From: Gemmatimonadaceae bacterium
GTDB lineage: Bacteria; Gemmatimonadota; Gemmatimonadetes; Gemmatimonadales; Gemmatimonadaceae
Length of the DNA: 43,313 nt
Assembly (NCBI GenBank): GCA_025934775.1
Contig: JAICWO010000025.1
Location: 1-43,313, forward strand
Direction: 5' to 3'
Shown here: piece by piece, positions 8,814 through 17,039 of the stretch
How positions within the stretch are numbered: position 1 is the stretch's first letter
Layout of the letters: each line of letters starts with the position of its first letter
Made by a program: the position numbers and the translations under genes
Notes under the pieces: generated by a model
What the model was told of the DNA's origin: nothing
Databases searched by the model: none
Seen by the model: the letters and a program-made list of their open reading frames with translations, nothing else

Positions 8814-9458
8814 TCAGTCGCCGGCCATTAGTCGGACAATCGCGACAATCGCCCACCCGCGTTCACTTTGCTTAGCAACGTAGTCGGAATAAGTGACCAC
8901 CGAGCCACCTGGGCCCAGGGTCGTCAAGACCACTCGAACCCCGTAGTAGCCGCCAGCCACTGCTCTCCGGTCAATATCATACACTCCGCTCCGTGATGAC
9001 CGGCCGGCGCCGATCCGGGCCAATCCGACCGCGCCGACCGTAATCTGCGTAACCGGGCATCCCCGGTGCGCAGTCGCGGAAGCCGCGCCCGTGTCGGGCA
9101 CGACAAGCACCCCTGCGCAGCTATCCGATTGCGCGTTGGCTACTGCGTCGCCAGCCGCAATGTGAAGCTGCCTCAATACGGCCGCTCGATTCTTCACGAC
9201 GGAATCCGCTACGGCCGCAAGTGACCGCGTACTCGGCTCCTCGATGTCGCTTGTTGCGCGCAGAGGTCGCGGATCGATTCTAACAGTGGCGAGCCCTGGC
9301 TGCGCAATGACCGCCCGTACAACTGCGTCGAACAGTCGCGCATCGTCAACACCTGGTTGCACGCGACCAACGTGAGTCTGCGTGCATGAGGCAACAGCCA
9401 CCAGCAGCGCGAGCGTGAGCAAAATCCCGTATACCGTTCGCGTCCCAGCGGCAGTCAT
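8814..9458 (-). CDS. Small lipoprotein of unknown function
   Basis: 214 aa from the ATG at 9458, chosen because this ATG overlaps the stop of the upstream gene (ATGA) and begins a signal peptide (YGILLTLALLVAVASC) with a lipobox, giving an acylated Cys near residue 25. No family recognised. The C-terminal half alternates β-like stretches (ITVGAVGLARIG, GGYYGVRVVLTTLGPGGSVVTYSDYVAKQ), and there is a Cys pair (SDSCAGVLVV, HRGCPVTQ). Translationally coupled to the HExxH protein upstream; the pair may act together at the cell envelope. Confidence 0.65.
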   Translation of the reverse strand: MTAAGTRTVYGILLTLALLVAVASCTQTHVGRVQPGVDDARLFDAVVRAVIAQPGLATVRIDPRPLRATSDIEEPSTRSLAAVADSVVKNRAAVLRQLHIAAGDAVANAQSDSCAGVLVVPDTGAASATAHRGCPVTQITVGAVGLARIGAGRSSRSGVYDIDRRAVAGGYYGVRVVLTTLGPGGSVVTYSDYVAKQSERGWAIVAIVRLMAGD

Positions 9459-10003
9459 GGGTTGAACTGTAGATCTGAGCACGTGATCGCGTTTGGCGTC
9501 AGCCACTTGTTCAAGCTGCCGTTGGTTGTGATATGAACATTTCCAATTAGATGATCGAGCTCATGTGCCAGCTCCTCTTGGACGTCGACCGGATACGGAT
9601 AGTTAGGGGGATTGACGGGAGAGTGGTGCGCCGAATCTGTCCACAGGAATTCGCGCGCAGAAAAGGGCATCCACGAATTAGGTCCCGCAGCGCCCCCCGG
9701 ACTAACCGTCGCCCCGCGGATCGGTGCGGCGCCGCCGACATCATATGTACTTTGTGCGAATATGTGAATTCTGTTGTTCTGAAGCAACGTGTCTCCAATA
9801 GCTGCCATACGTGCGCAAGTCGAATTGATGGACCGCATGCGGTTCGGAACCAGCGCGGGTGGCGTTTTGACGGGAGGCGATCGCGGAGCCAAACTCTGGG
9901 ACCAAGGGATGCCCGATGCGGACGAGTCGCCTTTCCAAACAGCAGATCGTCCAGGCGCTGCCCCAGGCGGAAGCGGACACGGCGCGACAGCTGAACCGCG
10001 CAT
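9455..10003 (-). CDS. Hypothetical protein with a zincin-like HExxH motif
   Basis: Up to 182 aa. The C-terminal two thirds look like real protein: STCARMAAIGDTLLQNN, then EELAHELDHLIGNVH, where HELDH fits the HExxH zinc-peptidase signature, then NAITCSDLQ. A possible third ligand is the downstream His in GNVH. I see no signal peptide, and the first ~50 residues are Pro/Ser-rich and unconvincing. Either the start lies further in (for example Met56 or Met66) or the N-terminus has decayed. The stop overlaps the start of the lipoprotein gene by 4 bases, which supports expression of both. Peptidase activity is inference from one motif. Confidence 0.55.
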   Translation of the reverse strand: MRGSAVAPCPLPPGAAPGRSAVWKGDSSASGIPWSQSLAPRSPPVKTPPALVPNRMRSINSTCARMAAIGDTLLQNNRIHIFAQSTYDVGGAAPIRGATVSPGGAAGPNSWMPFSAREFLWTDSAHHSPVNPPNYPYPVDVQEELAHELDHLIGNVHITTNGSLNKWLTPNAITCSDLQFNP

Positions 10004-10101
10004 CAGTGGCCGATCATTCCGTTCTATTTCGTTAATTGTAGTTCAATTTCTCGTAAGCCGATTCGCGCGCGATCACGGGCGTCGCGCGATCGCCTCTCGC
10101 A

Positions 10102-10641
10102 TCACGCCTCGAGCGCCGCGCCGATCTCTCGAATCTGCGCCGCGTGCCGCGCCTCGTGCGCCCCGATGAAGAGAACCCACTGATACAGAGTGTAGTCTCC
10201 AAAGAATGGATGCGGCGCGCTCGCCTTGCCGAGCGGCATCCCGTCGCTCGCGATCAGGAGCGCCCGAAGTTTCCCGCGCGATGAGGCAAGCGCTTGCATC
10301 GCCGCTTCCGCGCCGAGCTGACCGCGCGGCCGCGAGCGCTCGCCGGCGGCGAGCTTGCCGCGACGATCGACGAGCCGCTCGACGTCGAGCATCGGAAGCA
10401 CCGAGCTCGTTTCTGGTTCGCTGGATTCTCCGGCGGCGCGGAGCGCATCCACCTGCTTCTGGATCAGACCAGTGATGCTCGTTTCGACGATGCTCAGATG
10501 CTCGAGCACTTCGGAAACCGACCACCGATCGGGCGCGGGACGCCGTTCGCGGAGCGCGGCGGGCACGTCGTCCACGACGCGCTCGAGTGCGGCGCGGTGC
10601 GTGTCGATGTGCGTGAGCAATTCGGTGGTGCGTGGGTGCAT
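10102..10641 (-). CDS. DinB-family (four-helix, metal-binding) protein
   Basis: 179 aa, the normal size for DinB/YfiT-like proteins. Features: the early helix LLTHIDTHRAALERVVDDVP, the metal-site His in EVLEHLSIVE, and the C-terminal HEARHAAQIREI that supplies the other His ligands. Members act as thiol-dependent transferases or detoxification proteins; the substrate cannot be predicted. It follows the methyltransferase gene by 12 bases on the same strand, so the two are probably cotranscribed. Confidence 0.85.
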   Translation of the reverse strand: MHPRTTELLTHIDTHRAALERVVDDVPAALRERRPAPDRWSVSEVLEHLSIVETSITGLIQKQVDALRAAGESSEPETSSVLPMLDVERLVDRRGKLAAGERSRPRGQLGAEAAMQALASSRGKLRALLIASDGMPLGKASAPHPFFGDYTLYQWVLFIGAHEARHAAQIREIGAALEA

Positions 10642-10653
10642 GGCTTGGAATGT

Positions 10654-11400
10654 TCAATGTGAGCGGGCGTGCGCGATGACCAGGCGATAGCCGAGATCGA
10701 TCGCGTCGAGCGAAAGCAGATCGGCGTGCATCCGATGCCACTTGCCCGACGCGATGTCGTCTTTCAATCGCGCGAAGCGCGCTTCGGCCTGCGGTAGCTG
10801 CGCAAAAGCAGACATGCCGTCGCGCAGCTCGGGTCGAAGATATGCCTCCGGACGCCGCCAGAATGCGCCAAGAAATCCGTCTTTGCAGTTCGCCGGTACG
10901 AGCACCGGCTCCGTCTGGATCGCGCCGAGCACGTCGGTGAGCTCAATCATCGACGGGAATCGCCGACGATCGAAGGCCACGTGTTCGGGAAAATATTCGT
11001 TGACCAGCCAGAACGTCGCGATCGATGGATCCCATGTGAGCAGCACGACCCGATTGCGCGCAACGCGCGCGCATTCGGCCAAGCCGCGTCGCCAATCGCT
11101 CCAGTGATGCACGGTCAGCACGCCCATCACGGCATCGAAGCTCGCGTTGTCGAACGGGAGCGCTTCAGCGCGGCCGCGTACGGCGGGCGCCGCATCACGC
11201 CGGCGTTGCGCAATCATGACCGGCGACGGCTCGAGAGCGATCACATCGCGCTCTCGCGGCTCGTACGAGCCGGTACCCGCACCGACATTGAGCACCGTTC
11301 CCGATTCACCGAGTGCGACTTCCAATGCCGACGCGATCATCGGATCGGTGCGTCGAGACATCGAATACGTGCGGCCGATCTCGTCGTAGCGCTCGGGCAT
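10654..11400 (-). CDS. Class I SAM-dependent methyltransferase
   Basis: 248 aa from the ATG at 11400 (MPERYDEIGRTYSMSRRTDP). Upstream in-frame codons give residues unlike this family. Motif I is VLNVGAGTGSYEP, with the acidic residue after β2 in VIALEPSPVMI; then ALPFDNASFDAVMGVLTVHHW (motifs II/III). This is the UbiE/Methyltransf_11 type. The substrate is unknown. Just upstream is an 8-bp-arm inverted repeat (11418-11437) that may regulate it. It is divergent from the PKD lipoprotein gene at 11570. Confidence 0.85.
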   Translation of the reverse strand: MPERYDEIGRTYSMSRRTDPMIASALEVALGESGTVLNVGAGTGSYEPRERDVIALEPSPVMIAQRRRDAAPAVRGRAEALPFDNASFDAVMGVLTVHHWSDWRRGLAECARVARNRVVLLTWDPSIATFWLVNEYFPEHVAFDRRRFPSMIELTDVLGAIQTEPVLVPANCKDGFLGAFWRRPEAYLRPELRDGMSAFAQLPQAEARFARLKDDIASGKWHRMHADLLSLDAIDLGYRLVIAHARSH

Positions 11401-11417
11401 ACCGTGAAATATCAGAC

Positions 11418-11437
11418 CATGGGCAATTATGCCCATG
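11418..11437. promoter_or_regulatory. Inverted repeat between divergent genes
   Basis: CATGGGCA-ATTA-TGCCCATG, 8-bp arms with a 4-base centre, 17 bases before the methyltransferase ATG. Could be an operator or a leader hairpin covering translation initiation. No regulator gene is adjacent. Confidence 0.45.
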
Positions 11438-11569
11438 ACAAAAGATGATGCAGCACACTTTAGAAATATGTGTTGACTGGTGCCACCGTTGTGATGATCT
11501 TCCCGCGCCGTCTCCCTCTCGTCGCCGACGCCTCGGGCGCGGCAGCCATCCCACACATTGAGGATCTAC

Positions 11570-13705
11570 ATGCGCCGACGCATGCTCCTGGCCGTCCCAC
11601 TCGCGGTCGCTTTCGCCGCGTGCGAAGGACCGACGTCACAGCAGCCCTCACAACTTACCGCTCCACGTGCGGCCCGGGCCGACGTCGCGGCTGATGCAAG
11701 TCAGAGCGAGGCATGTCCCGCGAGCACGATCCCGAACGACAGCACCTGCCTCACCGCCGACGCCAGCCCCTCGGTCGTGGCGGCGTCCGCGGCGAACCTC
11801 AACATCACCGCGCCCGGCGCGCGGCTTTCGTCGGCGATCCCGGGTCAGATTCGGATTGCGCAGATCGGCACTGTGGGTGGCGTCACCCAGATGACCCAGG
11901 CGCTCGGCCTCGGCACCGTGACGACGGTCTCGGACGCGTCGATCGCGAGCGGTGCGCTGCGCAATCACGCCTTCGACGTGCTGATCTTCGGCCGCAACAG
12001 CAGCGCCACCATTCCGGACGCCGAGCGCAACGAGATCGACGCGGCACTCCAGGCGGGCATGGGTGTGATCACGGAGTGGGCCGGCGGTACACCGTGGTGG
12101 GCGACAGGCTCCAGTATCATTCAATTTAAGAATTCCAACGGCACACTTTGGGACTGGTTCGCCGGTTCGGTGGACCACGGCGACTGCTCCTGGACCAACA
12201 ACTGCCAGTCCACCGTCTACACGAACGTCGCGAGCAGCGATCCGGTGATGCAGGGCATGCCCGCCCAGTTCACCGTGGCGGGCTCGGAGTTCTGCTTCCG
12301 CGTGCAGAATCTGGATCCCTCGATCAAGGTGCTGGTGACGGTGGGCGACAACACCGCCGGCGGCGCGCGCCGCCCGGCGATCATGTCCGGACAGCGCGGC
12401 GGCGGCCGCATCGTCTGGTGGCTGTGCGACTGGCAGGACAACGGCGGCAGCGACGCCAATCTGAAGACGTGGTTCGGCAACGCCGTGAAGTACGTGGCGG
12501 CCGGCGCGAACACGCCGCCCGTCGCCGTCGCCGGCGGCAACGACGCCGCGCACACGTCGTACTCGGGCAACGAAGGCTCGGCCGTCGTGTTCGACGGCAG
12601 CGCCTCGACGGATGCCAACAATGATGCGCTCACGTTCGCGTGGGACTTTGGCGACGGTTCGTCGTCGGCCGCCTCGAGCAACGCGACGGCGTCGCACAGC
12701 TACGCCGACAACGGCACGTACACGGCGAAGCTGACCGTGACGGACTCGCACGGCGCGTCGACCTCGGCCACCGTGCAGGTCACGATCGCGAACGTCGCGC
12801 CGACGGCCACGTTCAAGTCGCCGGCGAACGTGAATGAAGGCGACAGCTACGCGATCTCGCTCAGCAGCGTCGTCGACCCGTCGTCGGCCGACGTGCAGGC
12901 CGGCTTCACCTACGCGTTCGATTGCGGCATCGGCTATGGCGCGTTCGGCTCCAGCGCCTCGGCGACCTGCAGCGCGCCGGACAACGGCTCGTACGCCGTG
13001 CGCGCGAAAGTGCGCGACAAGGATGGCGCCGCGACCGAATACAGCGGCACCGTCGTCGCCGCCAACGTTGCGCCAACGGTCTCGGCGGGCGCGGGCGCGA
13101 CGATCACGTCGGGTGACAGCTTCACGCTCAACGGCTCGTTCTCCGATCCGGGCGTGAACGATCATCCGTGGAGCTACTCGATCGCCTGGGGTGCGGGCTC
13201 GCCGACGGTCGGCAGCACGAACACCGAAGGCGCGATCACGAGCTCGCGCCAGTACCTCAAGGCCGGCACGTACACCGTGTCGCTCAGCGTGACCGACAAG
13301 GACAACGGCACGGGCTCGGCGAACACCTCGGTCACCGTGCAGCGTCTTTCCGTCGGTCTCGACATCAAGCCGGGCGACGGCACGAATCCGATCAAGCTGA
13401 ATGACAAGAGCAACGGCGACGTACCGGTCGCGGTGCTCTCGTCCGGAAGCTTCGACGCGCGCCTGGTGGACGTCGCCAGCGTTCGCATCGGCGGCGCCGC
13501 GGTGGACAAGAAGCCGAACGGGACATTCCAGTACTCATATGAAGACGTGAATGGCGACGGGCAGCTCGACCTCGTGCTGCACTTCGCGCTCAAGGACCTG
13601 ACCTCGGTCGGCGGCTTGAACGCGAGCAGCACGTCGCTGACGCTGCTCGCCGATCTCACCGACGGTCGTCAGATCGTCGCGCAGGACGCGGTCAAGCCCC
13701 TCTAA
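11570..13705 (+). CDS. PKD-repeat surface lipoprotein
   Basis: 711 aa from the ATG at 11570, which has GAGG seven bases upstream and begins a signal peptide (MRRRMLLAVPLAVAFAAC) with a plausible lipobox. Residues about 70-310 are a globular α/β region resembling the ThuA/glutamine-amidotransferase-like fold (IRIAQIGTVGGVTQMTQALG, FDVLIFGRNS, GMGVITEWAGGTPWW); that fold assignment is tentative. Then a classical PKD domain (SASTDANNDALTFAWDFGDGS), two more PKD-like domains, and a C-terminal module beginning LDIKPGDGTNPIKLNDKSNG, common at the ends of secreted proteins. Probably an adhesin or matrix/polymer-binding protein. Transcription appears to end at 13747-13776. Confidence 0.8.
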   Translation: MRRRMLLAVPLAVAFAACEGPTSQQPSQLTAPRAARADVAADASQSEACPASTIPNDSTCLTADASPSVVAASAANLNITAPGARLSSAIPGQIRIAQIGTVGGVTQMTQALGLGTVTTVSDASIASGALRNHAFDVLIFGRNSSATIPDAERNEIDAALQAGMGVITEWAGGTPWWATGSSIIQFKNSNGTLWDWFAGSVDHGDCSWTNNCQSTVYTNVASSDPVMQGMPAQFTVAGSEFCFRVQNLDPSIKVLVTVGDNTAGGARRPAIMSGQRGGGRIVWWLCDWQDNGGSDANLKTWFGNAVKYVAAGANTPPVAVAGGNDAAHTSYSGNEGSAVVFDGSASTDANNDALTFAWDFGDGSSSAASSNATASHSYADNGTYTAKLTVTDSHGASTSATVQVTIANVAPTATFKSPANVNEGDSYAISLSSVVDPSSADVQAGFTYAFDCGIGYGAFGSSASATCSAPDNGSYAVRAKVRDKDGAATEYSGTVVAANVAPTVSAGAGATITSGDSFTLNGSFSDPGVNDHPWSYSIAWGAGSPTVGSTNTEGAITSSRQYLKAGTYTVSLSVTDKDNGTGSANTSVTVQRLSVGLDIKPGDGTNPIKLNDKSNGDVPVAVLSSGSFDARLVDVASVRIGGAAVDKKPNGTFQYSYEDVNGDGQLDLVLHFALKDLTSVGGLNASSTSLTLLADLTDGRQIVAQDAVKPL

Positions 13706-13746
13706 GACCGCCGGTCGGGCCGGAGCACCGGCCCCGAACGGACTCG

Positions 13747-13776
13747 GCGCCCACCAGCGACTTCGCTGGTGGGCGC
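13747..13776 (+). terminator. Strong hairpin, probable terminator of the PKD lipoprotein gene
   Basis: Perfect 14-bp arms (GCGCCCACCAGCGA / TCGCTGGTGGGCGC) with a 2-base CT centre, 41 bases after the stop, followed by a short GT-rich run. No long T tract. Confidence 0.75.
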
Positions 13777-13821
13777 TGTGCGTTTGGTGCCGCCGCGGCC
13801 GCCCGACTCGCTCTCCCATAG

Positions 13822-13876
13822 CCTTGACAAGGGAAGCGTTCAGCCGTACGCTTCCCCTACCCTTGCCTAGGGAAGC
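13822..13876 (+). promoter_or_regulatory. Promoter and likely PadR operator of the padR-permease operon
   Basis: A sigma-70-like promoter, TTGACA (13824-13829) and TACGCT (13847-13852) with a 17-base spacer, is covered by repeats. CCTTGnCnAGGGAAGC occurs at 13822-13837 and again at 13861-13876, and the inverted form CGCTTCCC lies at 13849-13856. The second copy includes the GGGAAG ribosome-binding site of padR. A PadR dimer bound here would block both polymerase and ribosome. The repeats are seen; autorepression is inferred from PadR biology. Confidence 0.7.
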
Positions 13877-13879
13877 ACC

Positions 13880-14230
13880 ATGCCGACCCCCCGCGATCCG
13901 GGCGATCTCCTCCAGGGCACGCTCGGTATTCTGATTCTCAAATCGCTCCTCCTCGGGCCCGCGCACGGCTACGCCGTCTCGCGCTGGATCGAGGAGACCA
14001 CCGCCGATGTCCTCCGCATCGAGGAAGGCTCGCTCTACCCCGCCCTCCGCCGCCTCGAGGACCGCGGCTTCGTCGCGTCGGAGTGGGGGCTCTCCGAGAA
14101 CAATCGCCGCGCGCGCTTCTACACCATCACCGCCGCGGGGCGCAAACACCTCCGCAACGAGGCATCGGTCTGGCTCCGGTACTCGCAAGCCGTCACGCGC
14201 GTGCTCCGCGCCGAACCAACGATCGCGTGA
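13880..14230 (+). CDS. PadR-family transcriptional repressor
   Basis: 116 aa, the short PadR form. Winged-helix core: [30 protein letters not shown], then the hallmark [22 protein letters not shown], then [16 protein letters not shown] and a short C-terminal dimerisation helix. Its stop overlaps the GTG start of the ADOP permease (GTGA, 14227-14230), a standard pairing for these permeases. Probably autorepresses through the repeats at 13822-13876; the ligand is unknown. Confidence 0.93.
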   Translation: MPTPRDPGDLLQGTLGILILKSLLLGPAHGYAVSRWIEETTADVLRIEEGSLYPALRRLEDRGFVASEWGLSENNRRARFYTITAAGRKHLRNEASVWLRYSQAVTRVLRAEPTIA

Positions 14231-16890
14231 GCGGCACGGGCGGCGAGCGCGCGCCGGGCTGGCGGCGCTATCTGCGCTTCACGCGGCCCAACGTGCCCGC
14301 CGACGTCGACGACGAGCTCGCGTTCCATCTGCACGCGCGCGTCGAGCGCAACCTCGCGCTCGGCATGTCGCCCGAGGACGCGCGGCGCGACGCCATACGG
14401 CGCTTCGGCGAGGTCGATGCGATTCGCGCCGAGCTGGTGCACCACGACGAGCGCAAGCACGTGCGCGCCCGACGCGCCGAGTATCTCGCCGATTTCATTC
14501 AAGATCTCAGATTTGGCGCACGTGCGCTGCGCCGCTCGCCCGGCTTCACGATCGCCGCCGCGCTCACGCTCGCGCTCGGGATCGGCGCGAACACGGCGAT
14601 CTTCTCCGTGCTGAACGCGGTCGTGCTGCAGCCGCTGCCGTACGCGCAGCCGGATCGCCTCGTGATGATCGGCTACGGATCGTCGGGCGAATACCTCGGG
14701 CTGCGCGAGCGGCTCCGCACGATCACCGACCTCGCCGAATGGGTGCCGACCGAAGATCCGGTAGATGACGGCCGCGACGCGGTTCGTCTCTCCGGCGTCG
14801 CCGTGACAACGAACCTGATGCCGCTCCTCGGCGTGCGGCCGATGATCGGCCGCGGGTTCACGCCGTCGGAAGGCCAGACGGGCAACGATCACGTCGTGCT
14901 CCTGAGCTACGCGGCGTGGCGGCAGCGCTTTGGCGGAGCGCGGGACATTCTCGGCCGCACGATTCGCATCGAAGGGCTGCCGGCGACGATCATCGGCGTG
15001 ATGCCGCCGTCGTTCCACTATCCAAGCAACGACGTCGAGTACTGGGTGCCGTACGTCATCGATCCGACGAACGTCGGTCTGATGTGGGGCGTCGGGGGCA
15101 AGAAATTCATCGGCCGCCTCGCGCCCAACGCAACGCTCGACCAGGCACGTCGCGAGATCCGCGTCGTGTGGCCGTCGCTGCGCCGCCTCAATCCGTTGTG
15201 GGATCCCGGGCCCACGTATCGAACGGATGCCACGGTGGCGCCGCTCAAGTCGGACCTCGTCGGCACGAGCGGACCGCTGTTGTGGATGCTCTTCGCCGCC
15301 ACACTGCTCGTGCTGTGCATCGCATGCGTGAACGTGGCGAATCTACTCCTCGCGCGCGCGACGGCGCGCGAGCGCGAGCTCTCGGTGCGCACCGCGCTCG
15401 GCGGCGGACGCGGGCGGCTCGTGCGGCAGCTCGTCGCCGAAGGACTCCTGCTCTCCGGCATCGGGGCGCTCGTGGGAATCGTCATCGCGTTGGTTGCCGT
15501 GCGCGCGCTCGTCGCGAGCGCCGCGGGCGTGCCGCGGGCGAGTGAGATCTCCATCGACTTCACCGTGCTCGCGTTCACCCTTGGTGTGGCGCTCGTCACC
15601 GGCGTGGTGTTCAGCATCATCCCGGCGCTGCGCGCCACGTCGGCCGCAAGCGCCGCCGCGCGATCCGGGATCGCTCGCCGCGTCACGTCCGGCGTGTCAC
15701 ACGCGCGGGTGTCGGGCTTGCTCGTCGCTGGCGAAGTCGCGCTCGCGGTTCTCCTCGTGATCGCGTCGTTGCTTCTCGTTCGGAGCTTCGATGCGCTCCG
15801 CTCGATTCCGCCGGGATTCACGACGCAGCACGTGATCGCGGCGCGCATCTCGGTCCCTCGCGGGACGTATGCGCGCGACGGCGATCGCCTGACGCGCTTC
15901 TACGACGACGTGCTCCGCCGCGCACGCGGCGTGCCCGGCGTGCACGACGCCGCGCTGATCGACCGGCTTCCGCTCGCCGAGGGAATTTACGGCCAGGCGA
16001 TCCGAATCGAGGGACAGTTCGAGGATTTCAAGCAGTCGTTGCCGTACATTGAGCATTCTCAAACAATCACGCCCGACTACTTCGCCACGATGCGCATCCC
16101 CGTGCTGCGCGGGCGCGCCTTCAGCGATGACGATCGTGCCGACCAGCCGCCGGTCGCCATCGTGAGCCGCAGCATGGCGGAGCGGTACTGGCCGGGCGGC
16201 GACGCGGTCGGCAAGCGCATCGGCTATCCATTCGCGAGCCCATGGATCACGATCGTCGGCGTCGTTCCGGACACCAAGGAAGACAGCCTGCGCGACACGT
16301 CGAACGTCACGTTGTATTTCCCGTGGTCGCAGCGCTCGAAGATAGTCGCCACGGAGCGGTGGATCGTCGCGCGCACCACGGGCGATCCCGCCGCGGCGGG
16401 CGCGTCGATTCGCCGCATCGTGCGCGACATCGATCCCTCCGTGCCGGTGAGCGACGTCCACACCATGGACGACGTCGTCTCGACGTCGGTGCGCGGTTCG
16501 CGCTTCACCGCCGTTCTCGTTACGGCGTTCGCGTTGCTCGCGCTGACGCTTGGCTCGGTGGGGATTTATGGCGTGATGTCGTATCTCGTCGCGGAGCGCA
16601 CCCGCGAGATGGGCATCCGGATCGCGCTCGGCGCATCGGCCGCGGGGGTGCTCCGGCTCGTCGTCGGACGCGCGACCGGATTCGCACTCGCGGGCGCCGG
16701 AGTCGGGCTCGTTGCGTCGCTCGCCGCGACGCGGGCGTTGAGCCGTTGGCTCTACGGCGTGTCGCCCACCGACCCCGCGACGTTCGCGATCGTGCCGCTG
16801 TTGTTTCTCGGCATCGCCGTGCTGGCGAGCTACGCGCCGGCGCGGCGGGCCACGCGAGCGGATCCGGCCATCACGCTTCGTGAAGAGTGA
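14227..16890 (+). CDS. ADOP-type FtsX/MacB permease, PadR-linked
   Basis: 887 aa from the GTG at 14227, which overlaps the padR stop by 4 bases; the frame is open further upstream only as a shadow of padR. N-terminal soluble helical segment (WRRYLRF, then [21 protein letters not shown]), TM1 ([20 protein letters not shown]), MacB-like periplasmic domain, first FtsX core ([28 protein letters not shown]), second periplasmic domain and second FtsX core ending in [20 protein letters not shown]. No ATPase partner nearby. Same architecture as the partial copy at the left edge. The cargo is unknown. Confidence 0.92.
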   Translation: MSGTGGERAPGWRRYLRFTRPNVPADVDDELAFHLHARVERNLALGMSPEDARRDAIRRFGEVDAIRAELVHHDERKHVRARRAEYLADFIQDLRFGARALRRSPGFTIAAALTLALGIGANTAIFSVLNAVVLQPLPYAQPDRLVMIGYGSSGEYLGLRERLRTITDLAEWVPTEDPVDDGRDAVRLSGVAVTTNLMPLLGVRPMIGRGFTPSEGQTGNDHVVLLSYAAWRQRFGGARDILGRTIRIEGLPATIIGVMPPSFHYPSNDVEYWVPYVIDPTNVGLMWGVGGKKFIGRLAPNATLDQARREIRVVWPSLRRLNPLWDPGPTYRTDATVAPLKSDLVGTSGPLLWMLFAATLLVLCIACVNVANLLLARATARERELSVRTALGGGRGRLVRQLVAEGLLLSGIGALVGIVIALVAVRALVASAAGVPRASEISIDFTVLAFTLGVALVTGVVFSIIPALRATSAASAAARSGIARRVTSGVSHARVSGLLVAGEVALAVLLVIASLLLVRSFDALRSIPPGFTTQHVIAARISVPRGTYARDGDRLTRFYDDVLRRARGVPGVHDAALIDRLPLAEGIYGQAIRIEGQFEDFKQSLPYIEHSQTITPDYFATMRIPVLRGRAFSDDDRADQPPVAIVSRSMAERYWPGGDAVGKRIGYPFASPWITIVGVVPDTKEDSLRDTSNVTLYFPWSQRSKIVATERWIVARTTGDPAAAGASIRRIVRDIDPSVPVSDVHTMDDVVSTSVRGSRFTAVLVTAFALLALTLGSVGIYGVMSYLVAERTREMGIRIALGASAAGVLRLVVGRATGFALAGAGVGLVASLAATRALSRWLYGVSPTDPATFAIVPLLFLGIAVLASYAPARRATRADPAITLREE

Positions 16891-17039
16891 GCCCGGACGC
16901 GTTGCATTCCTGAGGGCGAGTCGTATTAATCGGTAGCTGGTTGTGCATTCCGCGCCGTGCGTCCATCGTACGGTCCGCTGCCGCGCGCACGACCTTCGTC
17001 CTTCCTCCCGCGTTGGCCACGGCGGGTCGACCCTCCGCG

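Noticed and set aside
11648-13165. 505-codon minus-strand frame opposite the PKD lipoprotein
   Set aside because: Val/Arg/His-rich repetitive shadow of the PKD repeats; no start signal or family.
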